Notes: generated from the letters alone by a model not told the origin. 64,000 nucleotides of DNA from Pyronema omphalodes (GCA_024516155.1 JAJJXM010000057.1:186001-250000); one strand, 5' to 3'. Shown: positions 1 through 13,677, counted from the stretch's first letter. Made by a program: numbers and translations.

Positions 1-1
1 G

Positions 2-1412
2 GAGGAGCTTAAGGAATTGAGAGAGAAGGAGAATAAGGAGGCGGAGGAGAGGATTGAGGAGGTTAGGAAACAGAAGGAACAGGCGGATGGACAGTATCAG
101 ACTCTACTCGGAAGAGTGGCTACTATTAGACAGACTCTGGGAGAGAGGATGAAGGCGGATGCTGTGAGTTATCCCCGCACTATATACATACAGACATAGG
201 AACACCTACCTATCCGCCGATTCACCTGTACCATTCCTGCTGCCACTCAACCCGCTCGTCTCATGGCTATACTCCCGCATAGCTGAAGCTGACTTTCTAC
301 AGGAAGAACTAGCACAAGCCAAACAAACCGTCGAAGAGCTCGAAGACCAAAACCGAGGACTGAACGATCTAATCGATGAGCTCCGATCCGAGATTGAACA
401 ACTAAAAGACGACGCCTCCTCGAATTCGAAAGAGATTACCAACCTCCGAAGTCGCCTAAACATCGCAACACAAAACTGGAGCAAAGAGCGCGAAGACCTA
501 GTATCCTCCGAGAAGCAATACCGAGAACTCTACGAAGCCAGTCGTCAAGAAACCCAAGACTGGGAAGTTGTCGCCATAGAAGAGAGAGCAGTCCGGGAAA
601 GCTTAAGCGATCGTATTGTCGAACTCGAAGAACAGCTAGCAGTACAAAAAGAGGTCTATGAGAAGGTTTCTGGGGATTATGAAAAGCAGTCTAGCAGTAT
701 GGAGGGTCTTCAAAGAGCCCTCCAGGAGATTCAGGAGGGTATGGATTCCCTTTCGCAACGCACCAGCGCTATGCTGATCCGCCATTTAGCACGGAAAAAG
801 GAGTTACGTGAGGTTGTTGAAAACACACAAAGTCAAATATCTCAACTTACTGCAAAATGTGAGGAATTGACTACGACCGCGAATAATGCTACTTCCCAGC
901 TAGCAGCAGTTCAGGCGGATTTAGCCCGTGTCCTCCCCTTCGAAAAGGAGGTTAAAGAAAAAAACCTCCTCATCGGAAAACTCCGTCATGAAGCCGTCAC
1001 TCTAAACGACCACCTCCGTAAAGCTCTCCGGATGTTGAAACGGGATAACGCAGACGATAAAATCGACAAGCAGTTGGTTACAAACGTATTCCTGCAATTT
1101 GTTAGTCTACAAAGAGGAGATGCAAAGAAATATGAGGTTCTACAACTCATTGCAAGTGTCTTGGATTGGTCGGATGAACAAAAGGAAAAAGCGGGATTGA
1201 TTCGACCGGGAACTACAGAGGCTCAGGCTCAAAGAAGTGCTAGTGGTTTCTTCTCGGCTACCCTTAAAACTCCTCCTTTAACCCCGTTTCATAGAAGCCC
1301 TAGTTCTCCCGCTCTCGGGGATCAGTATAATAGCCCTACGAGTGATGAGAAAGATGTAGGTTTACTTCCTTTCTTTGCTGATTGGGGTGGGGGAGTGAAT
1401 GCTGATTTTTGA
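2..1412 (+). CDS. GRIP-domain golgin, 3' part (Imh1-like)
   Basis: Partial gene whose 5' end lies outside the window. I read two exons, 2-163 and 303-1412, joined in phase 0 across a 139-nt intron (donor GTGAGT, acceptor TACAG), giving 423 residues. The first ~270 are an almost unbroken Glu/Lys/Gln-rich coiled coil. Residues ~278-350 read as a GRIP domain: a KLRHEAV helix, then KQLVTNVFLQF, a conserved Tyr in KKYEVLQLIASVLDW, and an EQKEKAGL end. In the family GRIP binds Arl1-GTP and holds long coiled-coil tethers on the trans-Golgi, where they capture endosome-derived vesicles. The Ser/Pro-rich tail of ~70 residues after GRIP is unstructured-looking. Yeast Imh1 is the closest functional model; orthology is inferred from the domain only. 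Confidence 0.88.
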
Positions 1413-2300
1413 AATAGATTTGGAGATCGGTATTGGATAGTGAGAAGTAGATGAATGATACTTATGATGATGATATTGGGAGATTTGTAGTCGCGGGGGG
1501 TTGTGGGTGATCCGGGGAAGTGGTATGATACTGAGCTGAGGTAAAATAAACGACATAAATAAGAAATGGTCGGGGTTATGTATAAATAACATTTCAGGAG
1601 TTCACTTTTTTTTATTTTATGGAAGAGATATGTTTAAGCAAGCTGAGACTATTTCGAGAAAGGTAACAGAGGCTGGGACATGTTGGGAATTATAGCGGTG
1701 GAGGTGGAGGGGGACGGGGGACGGGGAGGGGAGGGGGAGGGGCGGCTTTGTGGTGGATGAAGTTAATATTGGGTATTGGATATTGAATATATTATTCATC
1801 TCCTCATGCCATCATACCTGTTATCGATTAAAGTAATATGCTATGTAGTTACATGCTATGAAGCAGAACTTATAATCCAACAACAAATAACAAATAACAA
1901 ATAAGAATAAGTATCTACTATAATCCCTGTTTATATTTCCTTTTAACCCATCACACAGATCATGAACTATACCATCATCCCATACCATCATCCAATCATC
2001 CAATCATCCAATCATCCATACCATCAACCCATCATCCAATCATCCATCTAATACAATACCCAAGTAACAATGTAACACAATCATAAGATATCATAAGGTA
2101 TCATAAGATATCATACCGTATCGTTGTATCGCTGTATCATACTGTATCGCTCTACAACTCATGCCGTATAACTCATGCGATATCACTCGATGTTTTGGAG
2201 TTCGAAGGGGTTGGAAGGAGTTGGAAGAAATGGGAATGGATGGGGATGGATAGGAAGGAATAAGAAATAATCTTTATTATCTATCTATCTATAGCTATCA

Positions 2301-2370
2301 TGTATGATGTATGATGTATGATGTATGATGTATGATGTATGATGTATGATGTATGATGTATGATAGATGA
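2301..2370. repeat. TGTATGA heptamer array (first)
   Basis: Nine perfect tandem copies of TGTATGA, followed by a variant copy TAGATGA. A run of G about 100 nt downstream (around 2469-2487) lies between this array and a second array of the same unit. Confidence 0.95.
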
Positions 2371-2788
2371 TGACGGAACTTTTTTGAACGGGTGTGGTCG
2401 TTAAGGGATTCGGGAAACAGAAAGAGAAAGAGAAGAAATTCTTGGTGTTTTCTGGGAAAGGAGAGGATGGGGGGGGGGGGGGGGGGGCGTTTTGTAGAAT
2501 GCATTGTTTATATCGGTTGATGGGGTCGGCTTGGTTGGCTTGGTGGGAAGGTATAATAATGAGATATATATATACTTTCGGTTCTAACTTCTGGGAAACT
2601 TAGTGATTTAATAATGAGATATAGTAACTACGGTACCTAGGGAGTAAGAGTTATTAGTTAATGGTTGATGGTTAACAGTCCACAGTCCACAGTCCACAGT
2701 CCAGCCTGGTAATCTTGCTCCCTGATAAATCGACCACCCTGGCCCTGGCAGAACTGGGTAATTATATCGTATCTGAAACTCCTGGTGA

Positions 2789-2848
2789 TGTATGATGTAT
2801 GATGTATGATGTATGATGTATGATGTATGATGTATGATGTATGATGTA
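2789..2848. repeat. TGTATGA heptamer array (second)
   Basis: Eight perfect copies of the same TGTATGA unit and orientation as the array that starts at 2301, about 420 nt downstream of that array's end. Confidence 0.95.
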
Positions 2849-3539
2849 AGTACAGGTGTTACATTACGGCCCTGGAAAAAGAAGAAAATCTTCTATTGCA
2901 CGGCGAAGTATCCTGGGTACCTTGGGGCGGTTTGTAGGGGTTGGTATTTACTTGGTGTTTACTTGGTGTTTTCTTATGGTGGGGAAGGTTAGGGAAATAA
3001 TTGTATAGCTATAGAAATACCATATTACAACCACGAGTCCAAGCCCACCTCCATGTATATCCCTTCTATCAGCAATTCAAATCCCTCCATAACCAACCGA
3101 CGAACATCTCTCAACCAACAACACATTAAGACAGTAATTTACATTTCCTTTATTTCCTTTATTTCCAACAGCTTTTTAATCCCATATCTACAACCACTAT
3201 AAATCCATAACTAAAAAAAATTCATTAAGCAATCGAATCATTGGAGGTAAGAAAAATTAGAAAATATGGAATATCTTCATTCCGTAGTATACTAATAGAA
3301 ACCCATATCACAGATATAATACTGTACCCAGCTCATCATCAGTGAACTCTGAAAGCTTTTTGTTTGTATAATTTTACTCTTGAGTCTTAAGATGTATGTA
3401 TAGTTACAGTCGACTGTAATTCATAACAAACAATGACTACATGTAGTTATTAATTGCTATTTACTATATATTTACTAACCCCCGCTACTACTGAACCGAA
3501 GTAACGAACCTATTTACAGTCGATAACACTTAATGCACA

Positions 3540-3608
3540 ACAACAGCAGCATCAGCATCAGCAGCAGCAGCATCAGCACCACCAGCAGCAGCAGTAGCAG
3601 TAGCAGCA
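3540..3608. repeat. CAG/CAT trinucleotide tract
   Basis: Imperfect CAGCAGCAT/CAC microsatellite of about 70 nt in non-coding DNA. Confidence 0.9.
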
Positions 3609-4205
3609 CAGACCCAATTTCATCATGATCTACATACATACATACAGGTATGCGGTATATCATGTATTCTATGGCATATACTATTACGTAAGATTTCTGT
3701 ATAGCAGCGGCTTGGTAGACTCAGTACTATACTATGTATACATAGATACATACATATGGTGTCTATAGATACATGCATACATACATACATATCACAGACA
3801 TCACAGACATCACATCTATATAATTGCCACAAAGTACACATACATCACATATTACTTAACTCCTACAGGCTGTCCATATCATCAACAGTATCTACATATG
3901 ATATTAATCTTACCATTCAAGCTCTAATGAGATTTTGGTCACGCTTGCTTGCTTGCTTGTATTTTTTGTTTTTTTTTTATGGATTCGCTGATCGATATCT
4001 TCATACGTGGCGTGTCTGGCGTGTCTGGCGTATTTTGACGATCTAAAGGATCGGCTATAGGCTATGGTTTACATGTTGTACACACAGACGGGGCTGGGAA
4101 GGTTGGATGGCTGCGGGGGATGCGGGGGATGCGTAGGATGCGGGGGCTGCGTGGGACGGGAAAGTGGTTTTTGGGATTGATGGATTGGTTTGTGAAATGT
4201 TATGG

Positions 4206-4412
4206 GGATTGGATTGGATTGGATTGGATTGGATTGTGGATTGTGGATTGTGGATTGTGGATTGTGGATTGTGGATTGTGGATTGTGGATTGTGGATTGT
4301 GGATTGTGGATTGTGGATTGTGGATTGTGGATTGTGGATTGTGGATTGATGGATTGATGGATTGATGAAGTGGGATAGAATGACGGGATGATGACGGGAT
4401 GATGACGGGATG
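4206..4412. repeat. Composite GGATT minisatellite
   Basis: The array changes unit along its length: about six GGATT pentamers (4206-4235), sixteen perfect GTGGATT heptamers (4236-4347), GATGGATT octamers to ~4366, then GATGACGGGAT 11-mers (~4381-4412). All appear to be variants of one GGATT core. The long open frames it creates on both strands encode only IHNPQST or VDCGLWI repeats and are not genes. Confidence 0.95.
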
Positions 4413-7400
4413 ATGGTATGTGATGATGGATTGGAATGGAACAGTTGAACGATGAGATGATGGAACAGTTGAACGATGTGACGATGGAACGATGAGACGA
4501 TGGGATATATAAACAAACCACATACAGCTTCTTCTTTTCACATAAACCATCAATCCAACCAAAACATCACGAGGCAGTTACATAATAGTCTATACATTAC
4601 GTTATGCATCATCCATATGTATGAAGCATTGACATCCATCCTACGTATGCATGTTACTTCTATCCACCGCAACAGCCTGTCTCCATAATCCATGGTTGAC
4701 AGCGCGACAAGACCGGACCCGTCTAAACTCCAGCGGCCCAGCGGCCCAGCCCACTTCGAAGCTCCCAGAAACTTCCTTCAAGCTCCCATCACCTCCATAA
4801 CCCGTAAACCAGCAGAACTCATAACCCATAACGCACATATACATCCACATCCATTTCTTTACCAGATCATGTATCAGCTAGATAATTCCATAGTCCCATC
4901 GATTTAAATTCGCAATCCGGAGATACCAAAACTCCCGAAACGGGATGAGATGAAAGCCAGGGGGGTAGGGAGTTAAAGGAAGTTAAATTATAATTTCACG
5001 CAACACGCAGCATGTAGTACGCTTCCATGATTCATCTATGGTATTGTTTATTAAGCTTACCTAGACCCTTAGAAAGTTCCTGGAATTTACCCGAAATAGG
5101 GGAAAGAATTGTGCTTCCGGAGTGACAGACAGACAGGGTCTAATTGCTATACATATGGATGTGCTTGTATGTGCCTGACATATGATATTCTGGATATGGT
5201 GCTGTAGTGCTGCGGTGATATGGTGGCATATGTGCTCTCGATATGGACTATTGTGGCATACGCTTCGCGGCTTCGTGGCTTCGCGGGGAGTCGCAAAATA
5301 CATACAGGCAAATGACAGCACCCTTCGCACGCTATGTAGCACGTGGCACCATGCCAATCCATAGTCAACTGTCAACGCACTTTCGTCTCCTGAACAAAGC
5401 CCCGGCCAGACCTGAAAGTTTAATTTTGTTTCGAAACAAGGGGACTAACTGTAGTGTAGTGTCTTAAGAGAGGGTATCTTTCTTTTCATCTTGATTCTTT
5501 TGCATTTTTACAGCTACTTTTGGCTTCTGGCTTCAGGATTCTTCGCTTGCAGTTCGCCTCGCCCCTCGCGTCGCCTCCATTCAGAGCTATCTTAACTCTT
5601 TACTCTTCACCTTTCACCCTTGGTGAATAGAGAAATGGGTAGCTGCTAATTTGCTATGCAAGCGCGCGGCGCATCTCCGAAGAGCTTCCTCGATGATACG
5701 CGTGCGATACAATTACCTTCCCCAGGGTGAGAGGCGAATCAAAGAAACTGGCATTCGTCAATTTTGATTGGTCAAGAGGTACCATAAACAAAACGATTGC
5801 ACCCCCACCATATGCGACTTTTTTTTTACACCCCGCCGGTAATGCCGTGTTACGGTTTGAGATATATGATTACATATACTCCACGGATGGTCACACATTT
5901 TCAGGCACCAGATCGCCGTGATATCGGTCGTAGGATTGGGTGATAACAGACACCAACCCGGCGGAAGGGATTCGAAAACATCACCCACCCATCAGGCTGC
6001 CATTGCCCAAAACGGGTATATACGAGGCAGCACCGGCAGAACCTACAAGTCCCTCTGACAGATACCTACTGTACCTGGTAACGAACGATGCAAATATGTA
6101 TCTAGAGTGTTCCTCTTAGCTCTGAACCAGCGCGAAGGCAAGTCGGTGCCATGTAACCATCAGCACGCAAATTTACACCGAGCCTATGTGAGCCTTGCAG
6201 TAGGCTGTGCGCCTCCTCTATTGACAGAGATATCCAACAGAGCTAGAGTTCTTCAGGTCTTTCTTGCGAGATCCGGTGTTGGTGGCGAGAAGATGGAAGA
6301 GAGTGTTGGATGGACATCAACAGAAGAGAGATAGAGAAGTTGAACATCCGAGTTACCGCTCACGCTTCACACGCGAGTGATCAGACGACGCAAATACCAC
6401 CTTCGTAACTTTCAAGCTCCGATATGCTTTTGAAAGGCACCATCCGGCTTGTGCCAAGCGGCGAATGGAACGTTGAACGGTCGTGTATCGCACTTGTCTA
6501 ACTGGTTCTGTTAGATAGCGGAGGTTTTTCCCCACTCGTGTCTTTGATCTGCGAAGGAAAAAAAATCCGTCAAAATCAAAAGCAAAATTGCACATCTGGC
6601 GCCTCGTCCGCGGGAGCGCGTCTCGTGCTGAAAACGACGTCGTCAAAGCCGTCAACTCCATCGAATCCGCATCTGAACTTTACAACCAGATCCATGTGGA
6701 CATCTGCTTCGAAATTTTCTGTTCAACCCCTCACCCATACCATATGCAGGTACTCCCGACGGTTTTGCCCATGTCTTCGGGGATGTTGTCCTGGTCCTTC
6801 GATGCAATCCCCCGGAATCCCACCAATCTTTCGAACCTGGCTCTGCCCAGCCCTTGGATATTCTTCGCTGGTTGGTTGGAAATCTTCGCAGTTGGCTAGT
6901 TCTCATGGAGGAATCCGCGCTCTTTTATCGCAGTACATAGCACGCCGTCCTCGAGCTAGCACTTGTTATGCAGCGAACTTTTCCACTTCTCAGCATCAGA
7001 ACTTCCCATCTCGGATCGTTAGAGAGCTGTTGTTGAGCGGGAATCAGCAAGCGATGCTCTCCAGCACCGACATAGCGTGTTTCCCCAGCCGTAGCTGTTT
7101 CAGCAGGACACGAAGAAAGCTAAAGATGAAGTCATTTTAGAGCCTTTTTTGCCTAGCATGCATATTAGAGATATTTCATACAGAGAGGCGCAGAGCAGCT
7201 TTTTACCGTGCTAAGTAAACGCATCCTATCTGCGCTGGAGATTCAGGCACAACATTGCGAAAGGGGAGGCGCTGATGATGGTTGATTGGCCCGGGATCGG
7301 AGGAAATGTGCATCCTTACCCTTGCTTGTCCGAAGATTCATATTGATGTCCCAAAGAGTGCATATCTCGACATGGCACAACAGGCACTATTTGGGAGAAG

Positions 7401-7731
7401 GGTCGACGTAGAGAAACTAGAGTAGAGTACCATCGGCTGGGAAGGAACTTGGCTGACTGGGGGGGATTGGGGATGAGGACTGGGGATGGGGTTGAATTCA
7501 CCTTTTCTTCCACCAGTTCCTCCACTTCTTCTTCTTCTTCTTTCTCTTCCCCTCCTCCCCATCTACAACGCTCCTAATACTCCCTCCACCATATCACCAA
7601 ACCGACACTCGTTCGTACGGTTCGCAGAAATATTAATCTAGGTTAAGGCCTTTGTCACTCTTTACAACAAATCGGTCGTTTATTCGAATTTTGTTTATTG
7701 CAATATCAATCAACCAACACATATCAACAAA

Positions 7732-8680
7732 ATGGTTTCTTTCAAGCTCCTCGTTGCCGCTGTTGCAGCTTTCTCCTCCGTCGTTGCCGCCGATGGAAAC
7801 GTCCACCGCCGTATGATCAACAAGAGATATGGATACGGAAACGACACCATGGACGCTCCCATTGGAACTGGAACTGCTGGTGTTCCTTACGGAACTGGTC
7901 TCCCCGTTGGAACTGGTGTCCCCACTTACACCGTTGAGCCCACCACCTACGCCACCTCTTCCACCAAGTGTGTCACTCTCACCTACACTCTTGGAGATGG
8001 ACGTGCCATTACCAAGACCATCACCAAGACTGTCGAGTACGAGACCACTGCCTACGAGACTCACGCTGTCCCCACCGCTTCTCCTACTCCCGCTGAGGAC
8101 CAGCCTGTCTCTATTATGCCCATTTCTGAGTCTACTGCTGCCCCTGCTCAGACTGAGGCTCCCGCCCAGTACGAGGCTCCTGCTGTCTCTGCTGCTCCCG
8201 TTGCCAACGAGGCTCCCGCTGCAGGTGCTCCCTCTGAGATGACCACTTCCACCACCACCGTCACTGAGTATGTGACCATTCCCTACGGAACCACCACCGT
8301 CACTGTCTACCCCACTGCTGGATCTGCTGCTCCCTCTGGAGTTTCCCCTGCTCCCCAGGAGGAGAACCACATGGTCACCGTCACTGACTGCTCCACCTCC
8401 ACCACCACCTTGGTATGTATTTCATGAATTTTGCTTAATTTTTGTGCAATTGCTAATTTTATATCAGTACGTGACCTCCACTCTCACTCCTGAGGCTCCT
8501 GCATACACTGTCAAGCCCGCTCCTGCTGGACCCCCTTACGCCAACTACACTACCTCTAAGATTGTTGAGGGAGAGCACACTTACATCACCACCCTCTACT
8601 CCTCCACTGCTGCCAACCCCGCTGGTCCTACCGGTACCGGGGTTGCCTCTGCCTCTGTTGGATACATGGGATACTACTAA
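7732..8680 (+). CDS. Secreted Thr/Pro/Ala-rich cell-wall-type protein
   Basis: Two exons, 7732-8412 and 8468-8680, joined in phase 0 across a 55-nt intron (GTATGT...ATCAG), 297 residues. Residues 1-19 (MVSFKLLVAAVAAFSSVVA) are a clear signal peptide. HRRMINKRYG just after it contains dibasic sites where a Kex2-type protease could cut. The rest is low complexity: Gly-Thr repeats (TGTAGVPYGTG), Thr-rich TTTVTEYVTIPYGTTTVTV, Pro/Ala/Glu blocks, and two or three Cys. This fits a heavily O-mannosylated wall or adhesin-like protein. No hydrophobic C-terminal GPI signal is visible; it ends VGYMGYY. Codon choice is strongly biased (GCT/GCC, ACC/ACT, GGA, AAG), unlike neighbours such as UFD2, suggesting high expression. 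Function is not recognised beyond secretion. Confidence 0.8.
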
Positions 8681-9491
8681 ACTCTTCTTTATATGATTTT
8701 GTAATATTTTGTATTTATGGTGGGAATCTTCTGCGATGTACTGGTTTGCTATAGTGGAAGGTTGGAGGAAAAAAAAAATCTAATGAGACATGGAGAAATG
8801 ATTTTTGGGGTTTCCATACTCTAATCTTCGCGATTAGAAACTGTACGACGTAGAAGAGCCATCATGACGGATCAATTTGGAGTTTTTTGGGATTTTAGTT
8901 TTTATATATAATTTTTTGTAAATACCCCAATTCCGACTGAGACGGAATGTCTCACCTTTTGTGTCAACCAACCATCTGAGGTCACTCGCTGCGCGACAGC
9001 CGATTGATGCGACCCCCCGGTGACCGAACGTGTGGAGTGGATAGCGGTTTGTTTAAGCTTCGATTCCTAAAAGGGTCCTTCCCGGCCCCATCAACGCTTA
9101 AAAATTAGGAGTGCTATTAAGAGCCCCACTGTCGCGTTTTTTTTTTCCCTGCAAAAATTGCTTGTCATTTTTTCAGATATCAGTGTTTGTGTGGAATAGA
9201 AAATATAACGTTGGTCCAAGCGATCATCCGCCACTAATCCTTCTATTACTTGTCACTTGTCACGTTGTCGATAAACGCACACGCCGCCAGCTGGTGTTAC
9301 CCAACTCAGTCAGCAACAGAGCCACGGCCGACGTCAACCTCGCCCCTCCATAGCAACCCGGTACCAGTACCGCGTTCACGTTCACGTCCACTCCAAATCT
9401 CAAACTCCATACGGCATCAAATATCACTTATTTTCCTTCAGCTTCTGTGGTAAATCAGAAGTCTCGTTGGATAACGCAAATTCTACCTACA
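8681..9491. other. Intergenic: 3' flank of secreted gene, promoter of UFD2
   Basis: AT-rich 3' region to ~8930, then more balanced sequence leading to the UFD2 start. No gene or repeat array seen. Confidence 0.6.
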
Positions 9492-12400
9492 ATGTCCTCC
9501 AACCCAAACCCTCCTCCAGACGCCGATGCCGACGCCGACGCTGTTCGATTCCCCACTCCCCGCATATCCCTCTCGCATCAACTAACCCGACGAAATAGAT
9601 CCGCGAGAAGCGTCTCGCTCGTCTAGCAGCATTCCAACAACCGCGTCCTTCTCCCACACCCACCCCCGATTCATCCGCCCCCGGTACCCCCACCTCAAGC
9701 TCAGCAGCTACCACTCCTACACAACCCCGCCATGAATCCAGGCTATTAGCTGCTACCCCGAAAGCAGATGTTGCGGCTACCTTGAAGAGAGCGGCTCCTG
9801 CCGCGTTGGAAGATAATAGACCTAGCCCAACGCCGGTGCAGAAAGTGCCAGAGGGTGGATTGACGGTTGAAGAAGCTTGGGAGGATTTGAAGTTGGGACA
9901 GATTTTCAGAGTTTCGTTGAGGGTGGGTACTACTTTTATATGGGAAGGAACAAACAATACTAAGAGATTACGACAGCCGAATCCGAAGGCGAGCTCGAGT
10001 GGTTACATGATATTGGAAGACTTGAGGAAGGATTTGGAGGATGAAATGGCACCAGAGGAGAAGAATGTCAAGAGTATGTCTTTACACTTTAATTCTAGGC
10101 TACAAGGGAATTTTGCAATTGCAGGATTGAATGCTGACGGGATTAGTCGCTCGACTCTCGGTTCAAAATCTTGACCAGTTGATTTTGTCCATCTGCGGAG
10201 TACCTGGTGTCGTGCCAATGGACCACCTTGTCAGCGCCTGGAGGAGATCTATGGATATTCAGAGAAAGACCCCAGCTAGCAAACTTGACGCAGAAAAGAT
10301 CCAGATTCTCAAGGAGGCCCGACGCATGTGCGTCAACTACATGGTCTGCTGTATTACAGTTCCTGATATGTTTGGGTGTGTTGCTGTATGGTAATCCTAC
10401 TCTCCGGGTGCTGACTGGCGACATAGTGGAGCTCAAGAGCCAGTTAGACTCGACGAGCGATTAGTACACGACTCTGAGAACGATCGGGGACTACCACAAG
10501 AAGTGCTACAGGAACTCGTTACAAAGTTTGACGAGGAACCGGAACTTATCACCTCGTTCCAGGATGCCTTCAGGAACCTCAGTACTAAGGTTGCGGAGAT
10601 GAACATGAGCGACAACTATAAGCCTTATATCAACGCTCTAGGACGCATTTCACATATGAAGCCTTTAGCAGAGATTTTTGTCAATCTTCCAGAATTCTTA
10701 GCGGACGCCGAACCATTTAAGTTAGAGAAGGCTATGTTGCTTGGTCCATTCTTCCGGATTTCGCCTGTCCAGCCTGATGTTGCAAAACAGTACTTTTCGA
10801 ACGCAAAGAACCAGTCTGCAGTAGTCATTAGAGATGCTACAAACGCTTTGAGAATGGCTATGAAGGCTCAACAGGATCAATTGGCACAGATTGTCACCGC
10901 CTTGTGTAAGGCTTCCCCCTCTGCCAGATCGCGTGTGTTGGAGTTCTTCGCAAAGGTCCTCAATGCAAACAAAAAGCGTGCGGCTATCAACTATGACCGT
11001 CAGGAGGTTGCCTCGGATGGATTTATGCTTAACATCACTGCTGTTTTGACACGGCTGTGTGAACCATTCATGGATGCTTCGTTCTCCAAGGTAACCTCCT
11101 CCATCGTTGAACAGGATTGAAGCTGACTTTAGAAGATCGACAGGATTGAGGTTGAATACTTCCGTCGCAACCCTAAGCTTGATATTAAGTCTGAGACCAA
11201 GCTAAAGGCATCATCTGAGGCCGAGTCTGAGGAGTTTTACTCCCACACCCTAGAGGGAACCAATAGCTTCATTACCGAAGTTTTCTTTTTGACTGTCGCA
11301 GCCTACCACTATGGATTGAGCTCAACAGAGAGCGAACGAGATGGATTGTCTAAAGATATTCCCGAGATGGAGCGACATCTGGAGAAAATCGAACAGGACC
11401 GTAATAAATGGGCCGGCCAGCCTAGTGCTCTGGCTATCCTCGATAGGAACATCAAAAAGATTAAGGAGCGTCTCGATAAAGCCATAGCTTATAAGTACGC
11501 TCAGGAAGTCGCTTTGTTTGATAGCTCTGTTCAAGCCTCGGCCCTGCTTTTTATGAGATACCAGATGGTGTGGCTTTTGAGATTGGTAGATCCCACCAAC
11601 CAATACCCTGCCCAAACTCCCACGTATGTTAAATGTGTCCCTCTTCAAGTTATAGCTCTGATATATTGCGCACAGTCTTCCCCTACCTGAACAGCCAGCT
11701 CCAGCGTTCTGTCACCTCCCAGAGTATATGGTCGAATCCATTGGAAACATCATGTCTTTCATTGCTCTATATGCCTCGGAGCTCTTGAACTCTACGCAGC
11801 TGACAGATTTTATGCTGTTCGCTGTTACTTTCTTCCGCTCCTCATCTTACATTCCGAAGGTCACACTCAAATCTAAGCTCGTAGAAATCATCTACTGGGG
11901 AGTCCATCCCAACGCCCGGGGAGGACCTGGATTCCTCGCTGAATTAATCCACGGAAACCGCTTCGTCTTACAGCATCTTATGCACGCACTGATGACTTTC
12001 TACATCGGTATGTCTTTCCATAACCCATCCATATCGATTGTACACGATTCCTAACAGTAAGCAGAGATCGAGAAGCATTATTACGATAAATTCACCGTCA
12101 GATACCACATCTCCAAGATTATCCAATCCATCTGGCCCAACCAGCAATACCGTGACAAGCTCGAGCACGAATCCGATACTAACCTAGATTTCTTCGTTCG
12201 CTTCGTTGCCTTGTTACTCAACGACGTCACATACGTTCTTGACCATTCCTTGACAGCCTTGACCGAAATCCGCCGTCTCCAAGACGAGCTCGAACATATG
12301 CCCTCTACTCTCACCGTTGAAGAACGAGCCGAGAAGGAGAAGCTTCTAGCCAAAGCTGAGCGCGATGCAATTTCCTACACCCAACTTGGTAACGAAACTG

Positions 12401-13182
12401 TTATTATGGTCAACTTATTCACTTCTGCCATTCCCGATTCCTTCGTCCAGCCGGAAATCGTCACTCGATTGGCTTCTATGCTCGATTACAACCTCGAGGC
12501 ATTGGTTGGACCGAAATGCAATTCCCTCCGTGTCAGAAACCCCGATAAGTATAGGTTCAACCCCAAGAGTCTTCTAGGCGAGATTACAAGTATCTACATC
12601 AACCTGAAAGGAAAAGATGCCTTCATAGAGGCAATCGCCAGGGACGGAAGAAGTTACAGCCATCAAACCTTCGAACAAGCCGTAGGAGTCCTCAGAAGAC
12701 ACAACCTTAAGAGCCAAGAAGATATCGAGGCGTTAGTTAAGTTGGCCATGAAAGTCGAGGAGACCAAGAAGAGAGAAGAAGAAGAGGAATTGGAGCTTGG
12801 TGAAGTTCCTGATGAGTTCACTGGTAAGTTTTCATTCGTATGTGGAATATGGACTATAAAACTAATGACGATATAAAGATCCTCTGATGGCAACTTTAAT
12901 GGAAGACCCTGTCATCCTCCCTATCTCGGGTATCACAATAGACCGCCAAACTATCAAAGCACATCTTCTATCCGACGCTACAGACCCCTTCAACCGTACT
13001 CCCCTCAAAATTGAGGATGTTGTAGAGGGTAAGGCATCCTTCCGCATCATATTTTCTTGCATGTCGATACTGATAATATCATAGATACTGCTCTTAAAGC
13101 TAAGATCGACGCTTGGATAGCGGAACGGAAAGCAGCTGTTAAGGCACAGAAAGCAGCAGGAAAAATGGAGGTTGATAGTTGA
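9492..13182 (+). CDS. ufd2: Ubiquitin conjugation factor E4 (U-box ligase Ufd2)
   Basis: Nine exons: 9492-9542, 9599-10073, 10147-10375, 10427-11090, 11133-11623, 11676-12007, 12065-12823, 12879-13028, 13085-13182; all joins keep frame and give 1082 residues, normal for the family. Near the N-terminus is an IREKRLARL motif typical of Ufd2. The middle is the helical Ufd2 core (for example [18 protein letters not shown], then an [12 protein letters not shown] stretch and an RFNPKSLL stretch). The C-terminal ~75 residues are a U-box: [18 protein letters not shown], then [11 protein letters not shown] and DPFNRTPL. Ufd2 extends short ubiquitin chains started by other ligases and works with Cdc48 to pass substrates to the proteasome. 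Intron 1 has an unusual GTTCGA donor, and intron 4 ends in a tandem TAGAAG acceptor. The U-box is split by two small introns. Confidence 0.95.
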
Positions 13183-13677
13183 TCGTTAACTGTTGATCGT
13201 TGATGGTTGAAGTCATTGCATTTTGGTTTTTAAGATTTACGAAAAAGAAATTATGTTTCTGCTTTCGTTGAGCCGTTAGCCGTTAGTTGGCTGGTGATTG
13301 TGGGCTGTGGGCTGTGGGTTGTTGACTTGACTGTGGGTTGTCGGTGCACACGGGGGTTTTACCTATTTTTTTTTTCCCTTACTTGCACTGTTTATTGATT
13401 GTTCTATTGTCTATTGTTTATCCTTTACTGTTTTATTTTCATCACCGTTATTGTTTTTTTCTATAACTTTTTTTCTCCTGACTTGTTTTCTTTCCTCCTG
13501 TTTTTATTTTTTCTTTTATTTTGTTGCTTGTTTGTGCGAGTTTTGTTGATAGTTTTTTTTTTGTACTGATTAAAGTAAAGTGGCTTTTAACAACTTGAAT
13601 TCTCTGTTCGGGTTTACGCTGTTCTGGTTTGCGATGCTGTAGATTCTGTGAGATGGGGTTTATGGACTTATCAACTT

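Larger units (their letters stand above)
1413..7731. other. Long gene-poor, repeat-rich interval
   Basis: No convincing gene. 1413-5000 is AT-rich with heptamer, pentamer and CAG/CAT-type arrays listed separately. 5000-7600 is less AT-rich. At 6540-7140 several plus-strand frames stay open for about 100-200 codons, but the longest begin with GTG or TTG rather than ATG and show no recognisable domain, so I leave them unannotated. 7500-7731 is pyrimidine-rich and probably holds the promoter and leader of the secreted-protein gene. Confidence 0.5.

Noticed and set aside
6538..7140. 200-codon plus-strand frame and overlapping frames
   Set aside because: Starts with GTG; several competing frames; no recognised domain or consistent splice model.
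7633..8370. 245-codon Ser/Gly-rich frame antisense to the secreted protein
   Set aside because: Shadow of the strong codon bias of the sense gene.
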